NCBI RefSeq assembly: GCF_014692505.1
Contig: NZ_JACNYK010000001.1
Location: 1,063,922-1,127,921, forward strand
Origin: Sphingobacterium arenae
GTDB lineage: Bacteria; Bacteroidota; Bacteroidia; Sphingobacteriales; Sphingobacteriaceae
DNA length: 64,000 nucleotides
Direction of reading: 5' to 3'
Under the pieces are notes generated by a model. It did not search any database, was not told the DNA's origin, and saw nothing but the letters and a program-made list of their open reading frames with translations. Shown piece by piece: positions 1 to 9,427 of this stretch. Both the position numbers and the translations under genes were made by a program. Numbering within the stretch: position 1 is the stretch's first letter; every line of letters starts with the position of its first letter.

Positions 1-477
1 GTAAATACAGGGACGTTTGATCGGGCCGGACACCGTAATATACGTGTATCGCACCTTAACGCGGCGTTTGGCTTGTCCGAAATATGTACCGAACTTATTG
101 ACGCATTTGATGTTCCAGAGTTTACAAAAGCTTGGTTGCAATATTGTGAAGCTTTTAATGCCGACTCGGCCTGGCAGAAAAAAAACTTAGGACAAACCTT
201 TCCTAAACCGAATTTAGGTCAGGGACACAGCCGGCTTACGGCCTATGCCGGATGGTTTTTGAAAGATCGAAAACTGAAAGAACGCGCTTGGAAGGAATTT
301 TATGCCGGTGCCGCGGGCATGCAATTAAGTATACCGCCAACAATTCGTTGGGTACCGCCGGAGGTGTTCAGTGAGCGGGATGAGGCGCCTTTGTCTACCA
401 ATGCCGTGGCGCAATGGTGCTTAGCGGCAATGCAATGCCTAGCTTTGGCCGGCGATCCAATGGAGAATGGAATCTAA
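1..477 (+). CDS. C-terminal part of a probable exo-rhamnogalacturonan lyase-type enzyme (5' truncated)
   Basis: The reading frame is open from base 1 to a TAA at 475-477, giving 158 residues, so the gene starts outside the window; the TTG at codon 25 is not a real start. The fragment is rich in Trp and aromatic residues and helical in character (FDRAGHRN, AAFGLSEI, YAGWFLKDRKLKERAW), as in the last helices of an (alpha/alpha)6-barrel. It resembles the end of the large secreted exo-rhamnogalacturonan lyase family (PcRGLX-like, PL26) from memory of that family, not from a search. The pectin-type PL9 lyase at 15959 in the same gene run fits this. The coding call is firm; the family call is moderate. 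Any alpha/alpha-barrel glycosidase or lyase is the alternative. Confidence 0.5.
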   Translation, partial: VNTGTFDRAGHRNIRVSHLNAAFGLSEICTELIDAFDVPEFTKAWLQYCEAFNADSAWQKKNLGQTFPKPNLGQGHSRLTAYAGWFLKDRKLKERAWKEFYAGAAGMQLSIPPTIRWVPPEVFSERDEAPLSTNAVAQWCLAAMQCLALAGDPMENGI

Positions 478-537
478 ATAGCAGGATGCGGCAGGTTGCC
501 GCTTTTAAAACGATGTAATATATTTGATATATACAGA

Positions 538-565
538 AAGAACTAACAATCGAAGAACTAACAAT
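538..565. repeat. 13-bp direct repeat in the leader before the first FAS1 gene
   Basis: AAGAACTAACAAT occurs at 538-550 and again at 553-565. It lies in the 259-bp gap 478-736, which is A+T rich and otherwise shows no gene, clear terminator or consensus promoter. A near-consensus pair (TTTG at 650-653 and AAGGTTTG at 678-685) is spaced too widely to call a promoter. Confidence 0.5.
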
Positions 566-736
566 AAACTATTTAAAAGAAAATACAACTATAAAAGTCC
601 AACAAGTAACTAATAAATAATAGAATTTTAGACGAAACGGTAACGATGATTTGAATAGGATGATTAACCATGCTGTCAAGGTTTGGTATGCCGTACTGTC
701 TTTCAGTAAATTTTTATAAACCTATAAAACTATGGT

Positions 737-2965
737 ATGCGTTTTTACAAATTAACCTTTTTATTGGGGCTATTAACGGCATTCTGCTTGAGCTGTCGGA
801 AAGAAGCATTCGACGACTATTACAGCCGCCCGGATGATCTGGAATCACCCATATATACTCGACTGGAAGAGGAAGGGAGGTTTTCCCAGTTTCGCCGTCT
901 GATTGAAAAAGCGGGTTATATGGAGACTCTTAACCAAGCTGGATACTGGACACTTTTTGCGCCAAATGACGATGCGGTCAATAAATTTCTACAGGAGAGA
1001 AGTTATGCAACGGTAGAAGAGGTACCGGATGCTATCGCGGAGCAAATTGTACGCTATGCTCTGGTGTACAATGCTTTTCAAACCAACCACATTTCCGATT
1101 ACCAGTCTAATTTGGGATGGGAAGAGGGATTGGGCTTTCGGCGACGTACTGCTTATTACGATGGCTTTCGGAAAGAAAAAGTGAAGATTGACGGCGTAGA
1201 AAAAGAGATTATCGTCGGGGCATCAAACCGGAATAACGTGACGGTGAACTTCGGAACACCGTATTATGTGGATGGTGATAACAACAATAAATATGTGACT
1301 TATTTTCACGAGAAGTACAGGCAGTTTAATAGTCTCCCTGCGGATGACTACCAGTTCTTTTACCCTTCTTTGGCGGCATCCAACTTTTTCTTTATGGGGG
1401 GAACGGTGGCGAAAACCGATATCATCGCCGAGAATGGGGTGATCCATGAGGTCGATGCCGTGACGTTACCCCGTCCGAGTTTGGATCAATACCTGAAAGA
1501 AAACGAAGAATACAGTTTCTTCCGGGACTCCATCCTACACCAGTTTTTCGTGACTTACGAATACAGTCCTACAGCAAGCAAAACCTATGAATACCGTACT
1601 GGACAAGTAGAAGAGGTGTACATCAAGGTGTATGATCCACTGTTAGCCTTTTCGCCTAACAATGAGAATTTTCTAAAAGAGGAGGATAATGACGGACAGC
1701 AAGATGGTTATAGTATGTTCATCCCGACCAATGATATCATAGAGCCCTGGATACGAAACGTATTTCTGGAACATTACAAAACGCTGAATCGGGTGCCCAA
1801 AGGTGTCATGGCGGATTTTGTGAACACGATGTTGTGGAAGAGCATGGTGTGGCCCAGTCAGTTTGACGGGAAAATGAATCTACATGAAGAACCGGCCCGC
1901 TTTACCAAAACCGATATTACGGACAAACAACTATTGAGTAATGGGTTCTTCTATGGTACGAATAAGATACAGGAGTCTGATTTATTTAATACCGTATATA
2001 AACACGTGATTTTGGATCCAGATTATTCGTTGATGCTGATGCTGCTCGAACGGGAACATAAACGTTTGGTCATCAATCCCGGCACGAATTTTACCCTGTT
2101 TTTGTTTTCCAACAGCTTACTCAATAGCTTGGGCTATAGCTATAATGAACGGCTGAGCGAATGGTCCTGGATAGATCGCAATGGGAATACAATAGGACAT
2201 GGTCAAACAGAGACACGATTGGCTCGGCTGCTCTATAGCCATATCATCGAAACACCAAATGATGAGTTGGCGAATATTAATAGTACACAGGGCTTTATCC
2301 AGACCGGAGACCGTGCATTGCCAGGCGAATTTATCAAATGGAAAAACGGACATATTTACGCCGCTGGTAACGAACGTTTGCAGGAACCGGTACAGATTGT
2401 CGGGACGGCTAAATTCGGTAATAATGGACGTGTTTATTATGTAAACAACCTGTTGGAATTTTCGAACGAAACGGCGGGAGAAGCCATGGTGCGGGTGGCG
2501 ACGGAAAACCCCAATGTTAGCCGGTTCTGGGAGTATGTCTCCAAATCACCACTCTACGTAGCGAACGACCGGGTGATTACCGGAGTAGCTGGTGGAAGCT
2601 TATATACCTTACTCATGCCAAATAATGAGGCAATACAGCAGGCCATAGATGACGGTATTTTACCGGCCGATCCGGCGACCGGCGATATTGTTGGTAAATT
2701 TCAGATAGAGAGTTTTATTAAATACCATATCCTGACCAATGTCAATGTTGCCGCTGATGGTAATCCGGATATTCTGTCTGCTGTTACTTTAGCGAAAAAT
2801 TCCGACGATGAATCGTTGACGGTGAATGTTTCCAACGCTGTCGGTAACCTCCGCTTTGTGGATCGAAAAGGGAGAACGATACCTACAGTTTATACACCCG
2901 ATCTATACCTGAGTGACCGCATCGTGTTGCACGAACTGAATGGATATTTAAACTACAACAATTAA
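737..2965 (+). CDS. Fasciclin (FAS1) repeat outer-membrane lipoprotein, four domains
   Basis: This 742-residue protein starts with a lipoprotein signal peptide whose lipidated cysteine is Cys20 (lipobox CLSC). The RKEAFDD that follows resembles the Bacteroidota surface-export signal, so a surface location is likely. Four FAS1-type repeats can be seen. The first is the clearest, with the H1-like motif TLFAPNDDA near residue 75 and the H2-like NGVIHEVD near residue 235. Later repeats have SMFIPTNDI, FTLFLFSNS and YTLLMPNNEA. FAS1 domains mediate adhesion or ligand binding and carry no known catalytic site. The gene lies 9 bp before a SusC gene and is probably co-transcribed with it, so a role as an accessory surface glycan-binding protein is inferred. 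Confidence 0.85.
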   Translation: MRFYKLTFLLGLLTAFCLSCRKEAFDDYYSRPDDLESPIYTRLEEEGRFSQFRRLIEKAGYMETLNQAGYWTLFAPNDDAVNKFLQERSYATVEEVPDAIAEQIVRYALVYNAFQTNHISDYQSNLGWEEGLGFRRRTAYYDGFRKEKVKIDGVEKEIIVGASNRNNVTVNFGTPYYVDGDNNNKYVTYFHEKYRQFNSLPADDYQFFYPSLAASNFFFMGGTVAKTDIIAENGVIHEVDAVTLPRPSLDQYLKENEEYSFFRDSILHQFFVTYEYSPTASKTYEYRTGQVEEVYIKVYDPLLAFSPNNENFLKEEDNDGQQDGYSMFIPTNDIIEPWIRNVFLEHYKTLNRVPKGVMADFVNTMLWKSMVWPSQFDGKMNLHEEPARFTKTDITDKQLLSNGFFYGTNKIQESDLFNTVYKHVILDPDYSLMLMLLEREHKRLVINPGTNFTLFLFSNSLLNSLGYSYNERLSEWSWIDRNGNTIGHGQTETRLARLLYSHIIETPNDELANINSTQGFIQTGDRALPGEFIKWKNGHIYAAGNERLQEPVQIVGTAKFGNNGRVYYVNNLLEFSNETAGEAMVRVATENPNVSRFWEYVSKSPLYVANDRVITGVAGGSLYTLLMPNNEAIQQAIDDGILPADPATGDIVGKFQIESFIKYHILTNVNVAADGNPDILSAVTLAKNSDDESLTVNVSNAVGNLRFVDRKGRTIPTVYTPDLYLSDRIVLHELNGYLNYNN

Positions 2966-2974
2966 ATCCAGATT

Positions 2975-5900
2975 ATGAGACAATTAACCTATAGTTTTAC
3001 ATTTTTATTGTTTTGGATGTGCTGTGTAGGGCATGCGGCTGTCGCGCAACACATTGTGCGCGGAAAAGCAGTGGATGCAATATCCAAACAGCCTTTAGCG
3101 GGTGTCACGGTATCGGAGCTAAGTGCAGACAACCGTACGGTAGCCGCAACCACAACGGATATTGAAGGTAACTATGCTTTAGCGGTTACTACCCCACTGA
3201 ATCGATTGAATTTTTCGTTTATTAGTTACAATGCACAGGTCGTCCGTATCAACAGTAGAAACCAGATTAATATAGAACTGAGTACGAGTGACAGTCAAAT
3301 TGAAGAAGTGGTTATTACAGGGGTCGGCGGAACACCACCCAACACGGGGTTGTTGAATATCTCCGCACGGGATTTGACCACGGCGACGGCGACGATTAAT
3401 GCAAGCGTATTGCAGGACATGCAGTCGGCGTCTATAGATGAGGCCCTGCAAGGACGCTTGCCGGGAGTGGATATTGCCGCCAATTCTGGCGATCCTGGTT
3501 CGGGGATGCAAATTCGCATAAGAGGAACATCTACGTTAAGTGGAAGCGCAGAACCCTTAATTGTAGTGGATGGAATGCCGTATGAAACGGAGGTTCCCAG
3601 TGATTTTAACTTTGGATCTGCCGATGAAGATGCTTACGCCCAATTGCTGAATGTCGCTCCTGCGGATATAGAAACTATCTCGGTATTAAAGGATGCCGCA
3701 GCGACAGCCATGTGGGGATCTAGAGGTTCCAATGGCGTTTTATTGATCACGACGAAGCGGGGGACGATGTCGAAGCCGCGTGTGGGCTATTCCTTCCGTG
3801 GTGCACTTTCCTCGGTGCCCAGTGCTATCCCATTACTTAGCGGCGATCAATACTCTTCGCTGATCCCAGAAATGTATATGAACCGGACGGGATTACCTTT
3901 GAATACCTTGAACAGTAAAGAATTTCAATATGATCCGGGAGACGTCTATTACTATAATAATTATAGCCAGAATACGGATTGGATCAAAGCGATCAACCAA
4001 ACCGGTCTGTCCAATGACCATACTTTCTCTATACAAGGAGGAGGAGAGAAAGCGCGTTACTATTCGTCCGTGGCGTACCTAGGGCAGCGTGGGGTAACGA
4101 TCGGTACGGGTTTAAACCGTATCTCGGCACGGTTGAACCTCGATTACGATATCTCGGAACGCATCAAATTCCGCACCGACATCGCCTATACGCATACCGT
4201 AACGGATCGCAACTATGTCAATTCTAAAGACGATCAGGACAATATCCGGGGTGCAGCCTATATTAAAATGCCAAACATGAGCTTGTGGGAATACGATCCA
4301 TATGGCAACCTCATGCCGGTTTACTTCTCGCCAGATCGAAATATTCAAGGGGCGTATCCGGGTACATATAACCCTGCGGCGATGGCGGACTATGCCTATA
4401 ATAAGCATATGGGTGAACGGATTACACCGACATTTAACCTGCGTTATGAACTGATTAAAGGCATTCTCTTCTCGGATTTGAGTGTGATGTTCGATATGAA
4501 TAACACACGGGTGAATAATTTTTTACCGCAATTGGCAACAGGTAGGCCTTATACCGAAACGGTAGTGAACCGTGCCGGAGAGTCAGATCGCGACGATTTT
4601 CGGATACAAACTAAATCGAATCTGATTTATACGCCGAATCTCGGTGATAAAATGAAGCATGATCTGCAGATGTTATTTTCTTGGCAAACGGATGATTTTA
4701 GGGGGTTGAGTTATGAGTCGATGATTTCCAATACAGCGTCCACATTGTTAACAGACCCCTCGAATCCGGGTCGGACGCAGAATAATGAGTTAGTCTTAAA
4801 AGGTGGTGAAGGACAATCGCGCTCCATAGGGGCTGTTTTCAGTACGCAGTATAAATTCTTAGACCGTTATATCGTAAATGTGGGCGTGCGTGGGGATGGA
4901 AACTCTAAATTTGGAACCAACTACCGGTACGGCTATTTTCCTTCTATTTCCACCCGTTGGCGCGTTTCCGGCGAGCGTTTTATGGAGCATCTACCGTTTA
5001 TTGATGAATTCAGCTTGCGCGCAAGTTACGGTCATTCTGGGAAGGCGCCACGTTACGATTACCTTTTTTATAGCAATATTGTCAGCTTTGATCAGACTTA
5101 TCTGGGTGAAGCGGGTACCGCTCCAGCGAATATGGCGTATAGAAATCTGAAATTTGAACGGGTAAAGGAAGGAAACGTAGGGTTGAACTTGGAAATGTGG
5201 AAACGGCGTGTACGGTTGGATATGGAGTTTTATCATAAACGCACGACAGATATGTTATTTGACGACCTCGGCGTACCGAATACATCCGGCTTTGAAAGTA
5301 TATGGTTGAACTACGGCGTCATGGAAAATAAAGGTTGGGAATTGAATCTCCACGCTACGCCTTACCGTTCGAAGGATCTGATGGTTGATTTTTCCTTCAA
5401 TATTGCACGTAATTTAAATGTAGTAAAGGAAGTTCCGGAATTCTTTGTGAATGAAGAGGGAACCGGGACGGTCAATGGCGATTACAAACGTTATCTGCAA
5501 ATCAACAACCCCATCGGTTCGTTCTACGGATACCGATACGAGGGGGTTTATTCAACCCTAGACGAAACCATAGCGAAAGATGTCAACGGCCAACCTATTT
5601 ATGGTCCAGATGGCGAACCCGTTTATATGCGGTTTAATTATCCTTATACCGATTATGTGTTCCAACCGGGCGATGCGAAATATGCGGATATGAATCATGA
5701 TGGAAGCATTGATGAACGCGATATTGTATATCTCGGTAATTCCAGTCCGAAGTTTACAGGTGGTTTCGGTCCATCGATAACGATTAAAAATAGCCTACGC
5801 ATCAACTTGTATTTTAATTTTCGTACGGGCTATGAAGTGGCGAACGATGCGTTGATGCACACGACGAAGATGACAAACTACGATAACCAATCTACGGCTG

Positions 5901-6247
5901 TATTACGTCGCTGGCGGAAAGAAGGCGATGTAACAGATATGCCACGTGCGCTGATGGGCGCAGGGTATAACTGGTTGGGTTCTGATCGATATGTGGAAGA
6001 TGCCTCATTTCTCCGTTTCCGCTCGGCGACAGTGAGCTATACCTTTAATCGGGGCAGCGTAATCGATAGGCTCGGAATGAGTAATCTACGCTTATACGTC
6101 ACGGGAGAGAATTTCTATACCTGGACAAGGTACCTCGGACAAGATCCAGAGGTGAATATAAAAGGCGGAATCTTTGGGATGGCAAGAGATAATTCACGCA
6201 CGCCACCAACCATGCGCTTTACATTCGGTTTGTCGACAAGTTTTTAA
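2975..6247 (+). CDS. SusC-like TonB-dependent outer-membrane transporter (pair 1)
   Basis: A 1090-residue SusC/RagA-family receptor. It has a signal peptide (cleavage after about residue 24, AAVA-Q), a carboxypeptidase-regulatory-like domain at about 28-105, the conserved IEEVVITG stretch at 109-116, a plug domain at about 130-270 (RIRGTSTLSG, PLIVVDGMPY, ISVLKDAAATAMWGSRGSNG), and a beta-barrel ending in Phe, the usual BamA recognition residue. No N-terminal STN domain is present, so it is a transporter and not a sigma-factor transducer. With the SusD 17 bp downstream it should form a lidded importer driven by TonB. The substrate is inferred from the neighbours to be a pectic oligosaccharide. 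Confidence 0.96.
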   Translation: MRQLTYSFTFLLFWMCCVGHAAVAQHIVRGKAVDAISKQPLAGVTVSELSADNRTVAATTTDIEGNYALAVTTPLNRLNFSFISYNAQVVRINSRNQINIELSTSDSQIEEVVITGVGGTPPNTGLLNISARDLTTATATINASVLQDMQSASIDEALQGRLPGVDIAANSGDPGSGMQIRIRGTSTLSGSAEPLIVVDGMPYETEVPSDFNFGSADEDAYAQLLNVAPADIETISVLKDAAATAMWGSRGSNGVLLITTKRGTMSKPRVGYSFRGALSSVPSAIPLLSGDQYSSLIPEMYMNRTGLPLNTLNSKEFQYDPGDVYYYNNYSQNTDWIKAINQTGLSNDHTFSIQGGGEKARYYSSVAYLGQRGVTIGTGLNRISARLNLDYDISERIKFRTDIAYTHTVTDRNYVNSKDDQDNIRGAAYIKMPNMSLWEYDPYGNLMPVYFSPDRNIQGAYPGTYNPAAMADYAYNKHMGERITPTFNLRYELIKGILFSDLSVMFDMNNTRVNNFLPQLATGRPYTETVVNRAGESDRDDFRIQTKSNLIYTPNLGDKMKHDLQMLFSWQTDDFRGLSYESMISNTASTLLTDPSNPGRTQNNELVLKGGEGQSRSIGAVFSTQYKFLDRYIVNVGVRGDGNSKFGTNYRYGYFPSISTRWRVSGERFMEHLPFIDEFSLRASYGHSGKAPRYDYLFYSNIVSFDQTYLGEAGTAPANMAYRNLKFERVKEGNVGLNLEMWKRRVRLDMEFYHKRTTDMLFDDLGVPNTSGFESIWLNYGVMENKGWELNLHATPYRSKDLMVDFSFNIARNLNVVKEVPEFFVNEEGTGTVNGDYKRYLQINNPIGSFYGYRYEGVYSTLDETIAKDVNGQPIYGPDGEPVYMRFNYPYTDYVFQPGDAKYADMNHDGSIDERDIVYLGNSSPKFTGGFGPSITIKNSLRINLYFNFRTGYEVANDALMHTTKMTNYDNQSTAVLRRWRKEGDVTDMPRALMGAGYNWLGSDRYVEDASFLRFRSATVSYTFNRGSVIDRLGMSNLRLYVTGENFYTWTRYLGQDPEVNIKGGIFGMARDNSRTPPTMRFTFGLSTSF

Positions 6248-6264
6248 CCTAGAAGAAGATAGTA

Positions 6265-7752
6265 ATGATACATATATTCAAAAAATCAATCCCTGCCTTG
6301 GCTCTTGCGTTGTTGAGTTTCAGTTCCTGTGATAAATGGCTGGATTTAAAGCCACAGGAAGGTGTCGTGGCAGAAGACTATTGGAAGACGAAGGAACAGG
6401 TGCGGTCTGCGGTCAACGGACTTTATATCTCTTTAATTACGAGTTCCTTAACGCAGGAGCTGTTTATGCATGGCGAAATCCGCACCGATATGATCGAGGT
6501 GAGTACTTTTGCGACACAGGCCTATACAGAATATCGGTTTTCGGATATGTTGTCTACCAATTCCTTTAGTAACTGGAGAACGTTTTATCGGATGATTAAT
6601 TATTGTAATAACGTGATCGACAATGCACCCGATGTCAAAGCTGTGGATCCTACATTGAAACAAGCGGAATTGGATGCTTATATCGGGGAGGCACTCGCGA
6701 TACGCGCTTGGATGTACCTCAACTTGGCACGTATCTGGGGCGATGTGCCGATTAAACTGAATTATACGGCCTCTGATGAAGACTTAGCATCGATTGCCAA
6801 ATCATCGCAAAGCGAGGTGTTGAAAGCCGTCGTGGCAGACTTGGTTCGTGCCGAACCGATGGTACACGAAACGTTCGGGACTACGGCTGCAGATAAAGGA
6901 AAGATTACTCGTTATACCGTAAACGCGCTGCTGGCGGACGCTTATCTTTGGCAGGATGAGTACCAGAAAGCGGCAGATGCTTGCGACGAGATTATCGAGG
7001 CCGGTGTATTTGAACTGGTGTCGGGCGACCCATCGACCTGGATAAATGAGCTATTCGGACAAGGAAATTCCGTGGAAGGGATTTTTGAATTGCAATATGA
7101 TCGGCAGCAGCTGAATCCATTTTATACACTGTTCCGACAAAATGCGCTCTATACCGCAGGACAAAACGTGTATGAAGATTTATTTCAATTTGATGCCACT
7201 GATCCCGAAAATTTTGATGTGCGTGGCGATCGGGGAGCGTTATCGACCGCGACCAATATGATTTACAAGTACCACGCTTTTAGCCGTACGCAAACCAAAT
7301 CGCTGGAAGACTCCTATACCCATTGGATCGTTTACCGTTATGCAGATGTGCTCTTGATGAAAGCGGAAGCACTGAACGGTTTGAACCGTGGACAAGAAGC
7401 CCTAGACCTGATTTATACCATCCGGGAACGAGGAAATGCGATGCAAGGAACGGATTTGGATCCCGGAGCGGATGATGAGCAGGGAATTACCGATTTTATT
7501 GTCGCAGAGCGTGCTCGCGAATTCGCTTATGAAGGAAAGCGCTGGTTTGATGTACTACGCAACGCCCGTCGGAATAATTACGCCCGCTTGGATTTGATCA
7601 CAGGTATGATCGTGAACTATGCGCCGGCAGATCGACAACAGGCGATGCTGGGGAAATACCGGGATGTAAATAGCCATTACTTGCCTATTTACTATATGGA
7701 AATACAACGCAGTGGTGGCGTATTGGAACAGAACGCTTTTTATGGAAACTAA
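6265..7752 (+). CDS. SusD/RagB-family glycan-binding lipoprotein (pair 1)
   Basis: A 495-residue SusD homologue with lipobox FSSC (Cys22), followed by the family start DKWLDLKPQ. TPR-like helical content is seen in the middle (AIRAWMYLNLARIWGDVPIKL). The C-terminal hallmark DFIVAERAREFAYEGKRWFDVLR matches the SusD fold end. It caps the SusC encoded immediately upstream and binds the glycan at the cell surface. Its last codons overlap the region upstream of the next FAS1 gene, which indicates tight operon packing. Confidence 0.96.
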   Translation: MIHIFKKSIPALALALLSFSSCDKWLDLKPQEGVVAEDYWKTKEQVRSAVNGLYISLITSSLTQELFMHGEIRTDMIEVSTFATQAYTEYRFSDMLSTNSFSNWRTFYRMINYCNNVIDNAPDVKAVDPTLKQAELDAYIGEALAIRAWMYLNLARIWGDVPIKLNYTASDEDLASIAKSSQSEVLKAVVADLVRAEPMVHETFGTTAADKGKITRYTVNALLADAYLWQDEYQKAADACDEIIEAGVFELVSGDPSTWINELFGQGNSVEGIFELQYDRQQLNPFYTLFRQNALYTAGQNVYEDLFQFDATDPENFDVRGDRGALSTATNMIYKYHAFSRTQTKSLEDSYTHWIVYRYADVLLMKAEALNGLNRGQEALDLIYTIRERGNAMQGTDLDPGADDEQGITDFIVAERAREFAYEGKRWFDVLRNARRNNYARLDLITGMIVNYAPADRQQAMLGKYRDVNSHYLPIYYMEIQRSGGVLEQNAFYGN

Positions 7753-7765
7753 AGATAGGAGAACG

Positions 7766-9421
7766 ATGACGATGAGAAAAATATTAAAATTGAGTATCAG
7801 TCTAAGCCTATGGACAGGACTGTTTATGATGTTATTTTCTTGTACCAAGGAGAATTTTACGGAGACTACAGACACGAGCCCCAATATTAACCGTTTTTTG
7901 GCGGAACACGAAGATTATAGCCTTTTTGCCGAAGCACTTAGACAGGCTGGGGCAGCCTCCTATCTGGATGCTTGGGGAACATATACCGTGTTTGCACCGA
8001 ATAACAGCGCGATGCAAACTTTTTTACAAAGCGAGGGAAAAGGTAGCGTGGGTGATCTCTCGGAGAGCGACGTGAAGGATCTGGTTAACCTGCATATCGT
8101 GCAGGATACCGTTTCGACAGGGCAGTTTCGGGATGGCAAGATTCAGCGGAACTCTGTTTTTGGGATGTTTATAACCACCGCTGTGCAAAATATTGACGGG
8201 GAATCCTATTTCGTCCTCAATAAAGAGTCGAAGATCATTATGCCCAATATTCGAACAGGGAATGGCGTGGTGCATGGTATCGACAAGGTATTTACGAAGG
8301 TGACGAATACGGTCATGCAGGAAATCGAAGCCGACCCAAATTTAAGTCTTTTTGCAGAGGCTTTGCACCTAACCGGTTTGGATGCCTTGCTCAATCAACG
8401 GGTAGCCGAAGAATTTTTCTCGGTACTGGCGGTGAGCAATACGGCTTTTGCACAGCGAGGTTTCAACACCATACAGGATTTAGTTGATGAGTACAATCAT
8501 ACGGGAAATCCGAAAAATCCAGAGGATAGCTTGTATATGCATATCGCATACCACATCTTACCCGACTTGAAATATGTATCCGATTTGGCCTTCTCCAGCT
8601 CACATACCACACAGGTACCACGGGAAGTATTGCTCGTTAAAGTGGATCGGGAAAAAATCCTGCTGAATGAGGAAGAATGGCTAGGTGAGTTGGAAGAAGG
8701 AGCGGAGGTAGACCGGGAAGCAAGTGACAATACGACTGTTAATGGTGTGTTGCATTATATTAAAGACGATATCTATATCAAACAACGGCAGCCGTTCCGC
8801 GTAGATTGGGATCCGGCGGATCAACCGGAGCTTAAAGTGGCGGGAGTCTATGGTAGAGGAGAATTAAGTTTTCCAGATGAAGCTTTTTTTAGAGATATAA
8901 CATGGCCAAACACCAGTGCTAATAATTCGCCGTATTACAATGGTGTTGCAAGTGGAAGTTTCGGTGGTGCCGTTAATGGAGATTATATAGAATTTTACCT
9001 TAGAGCCTCGGTAATTCCTTGGGTTGAGTTGAAGACACCTGTAGTTGTGAGAGGACGCTACAAGGTTTGGGTAGGTTGGCGAACAAGAACGGATGATGGA
9101 GGGAATACGATTCGAACTTTTATCAATGGAAAGGAATTATCTCGGACACTGAATAATGGGGAGTACAGGATACGTACGTTACCTGAACGGGAATTGGAAG
9201 CATTGGGGTATAAAAAGCATGTATCCGCTAATGCCAATAATTACAACTGTAAAATGGTAGGTATTGTGGATATCGATATCACCGATAGGCAAACACTGAG
9301 GTTTGAGTGTAGTACAAACGCCAGAGCAAGATTCGACCTGGATTTTATCCAATTTATTCCAATCGATCAGGAGCAGATCTATCCGCAGTTTGATGAACAA
9401 GGCAATGCTGTTTATCCGTAA
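7766..9421 (+). CDS. Fasciclin lipoprotein with C-terminal beta-rich domain
   Basis: The chosen start is ATG 7766, preceded by AGGAG at a 4-base gap. An ATG at 7742 overlaps the susD stop and a GTG lies further upstream, but only the region after 7766 reads as a signal peptide, with lipobox LFSC (Cys26). This gives 551 residues. Two FAS1 domains follow: YTVFAPNNSAM with NGVVHGIDKVF, then FSVLAVSNTAF with NGVLHYIKDD. From about residue 355 comes a beta-rich domain of about 190 residues (GDYIEFYLRASV, GRYKVWVGWRT, DLDFIQFIP) that resembles carbohydrate-binding or jelly-roll modules of FAS1 lipoproteins (DUF5108-like, from memory). The DNA for this last domain is visibly more A+T rich than the FAS1 part. 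Confidence 0.85.
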   Translation: MTMRKILKLSISLSLWTGLFMMLFSCTKENFTETTDTSPNINRFLAEHEDYSLFAEALRQAGAASYLDAWGTYTVFAPNNSAMQTFLQSEGKGSVGDLSESDVKDLVNLHIVQDTVSTGQFRDGKIQRNSVFGMFITTAVQNIDGESYFVLNKESKIIMPNIRTGNGVVHGIDKVFTKVTNTVMQEIEADPNLSLFAEALHLTGLDALLNQRVAEEFFSVLAVSNTAFAQRGFNTIQDLVDEYNHTGNPKNPEDSLYMHIAYHILPDLKYVSDLAFSSSHTTQVPREVLLVKVDREKILLNEEEWLGELEEGAEVDREASDNTTVNGVLHYIKDDIYIKQRQPFRVDWDPADQPELKVAGVYGRGELSFPDEAFFRDITWPNTSANNSPYYNGVASGSFGGAVNGDYIEFYLRASVIPWVELKTPVVVRGRYKVWVGWRTRTDDGGNTIRTFINGKELSRTLNNGEYRIRTLPERELEALGYKKHVSANANNYNCKMVGIVDIDITDRQTLRFECSTNARARFDLDFIQFIPIDQEQIYPQFDEQGNAVYP

Positions 9422-9427
9422 ACCCTA

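Noticed and set aside
7712..7765. Earlier GTG (7712) or ATG (7742) start for the second FAS1 lipoprotein
   Set aside because: Both overlap the susD gene and put a charged segment ahead of the signal peptide. ATG 7766 has AGGAG in front and a clean lipoprotein signal.
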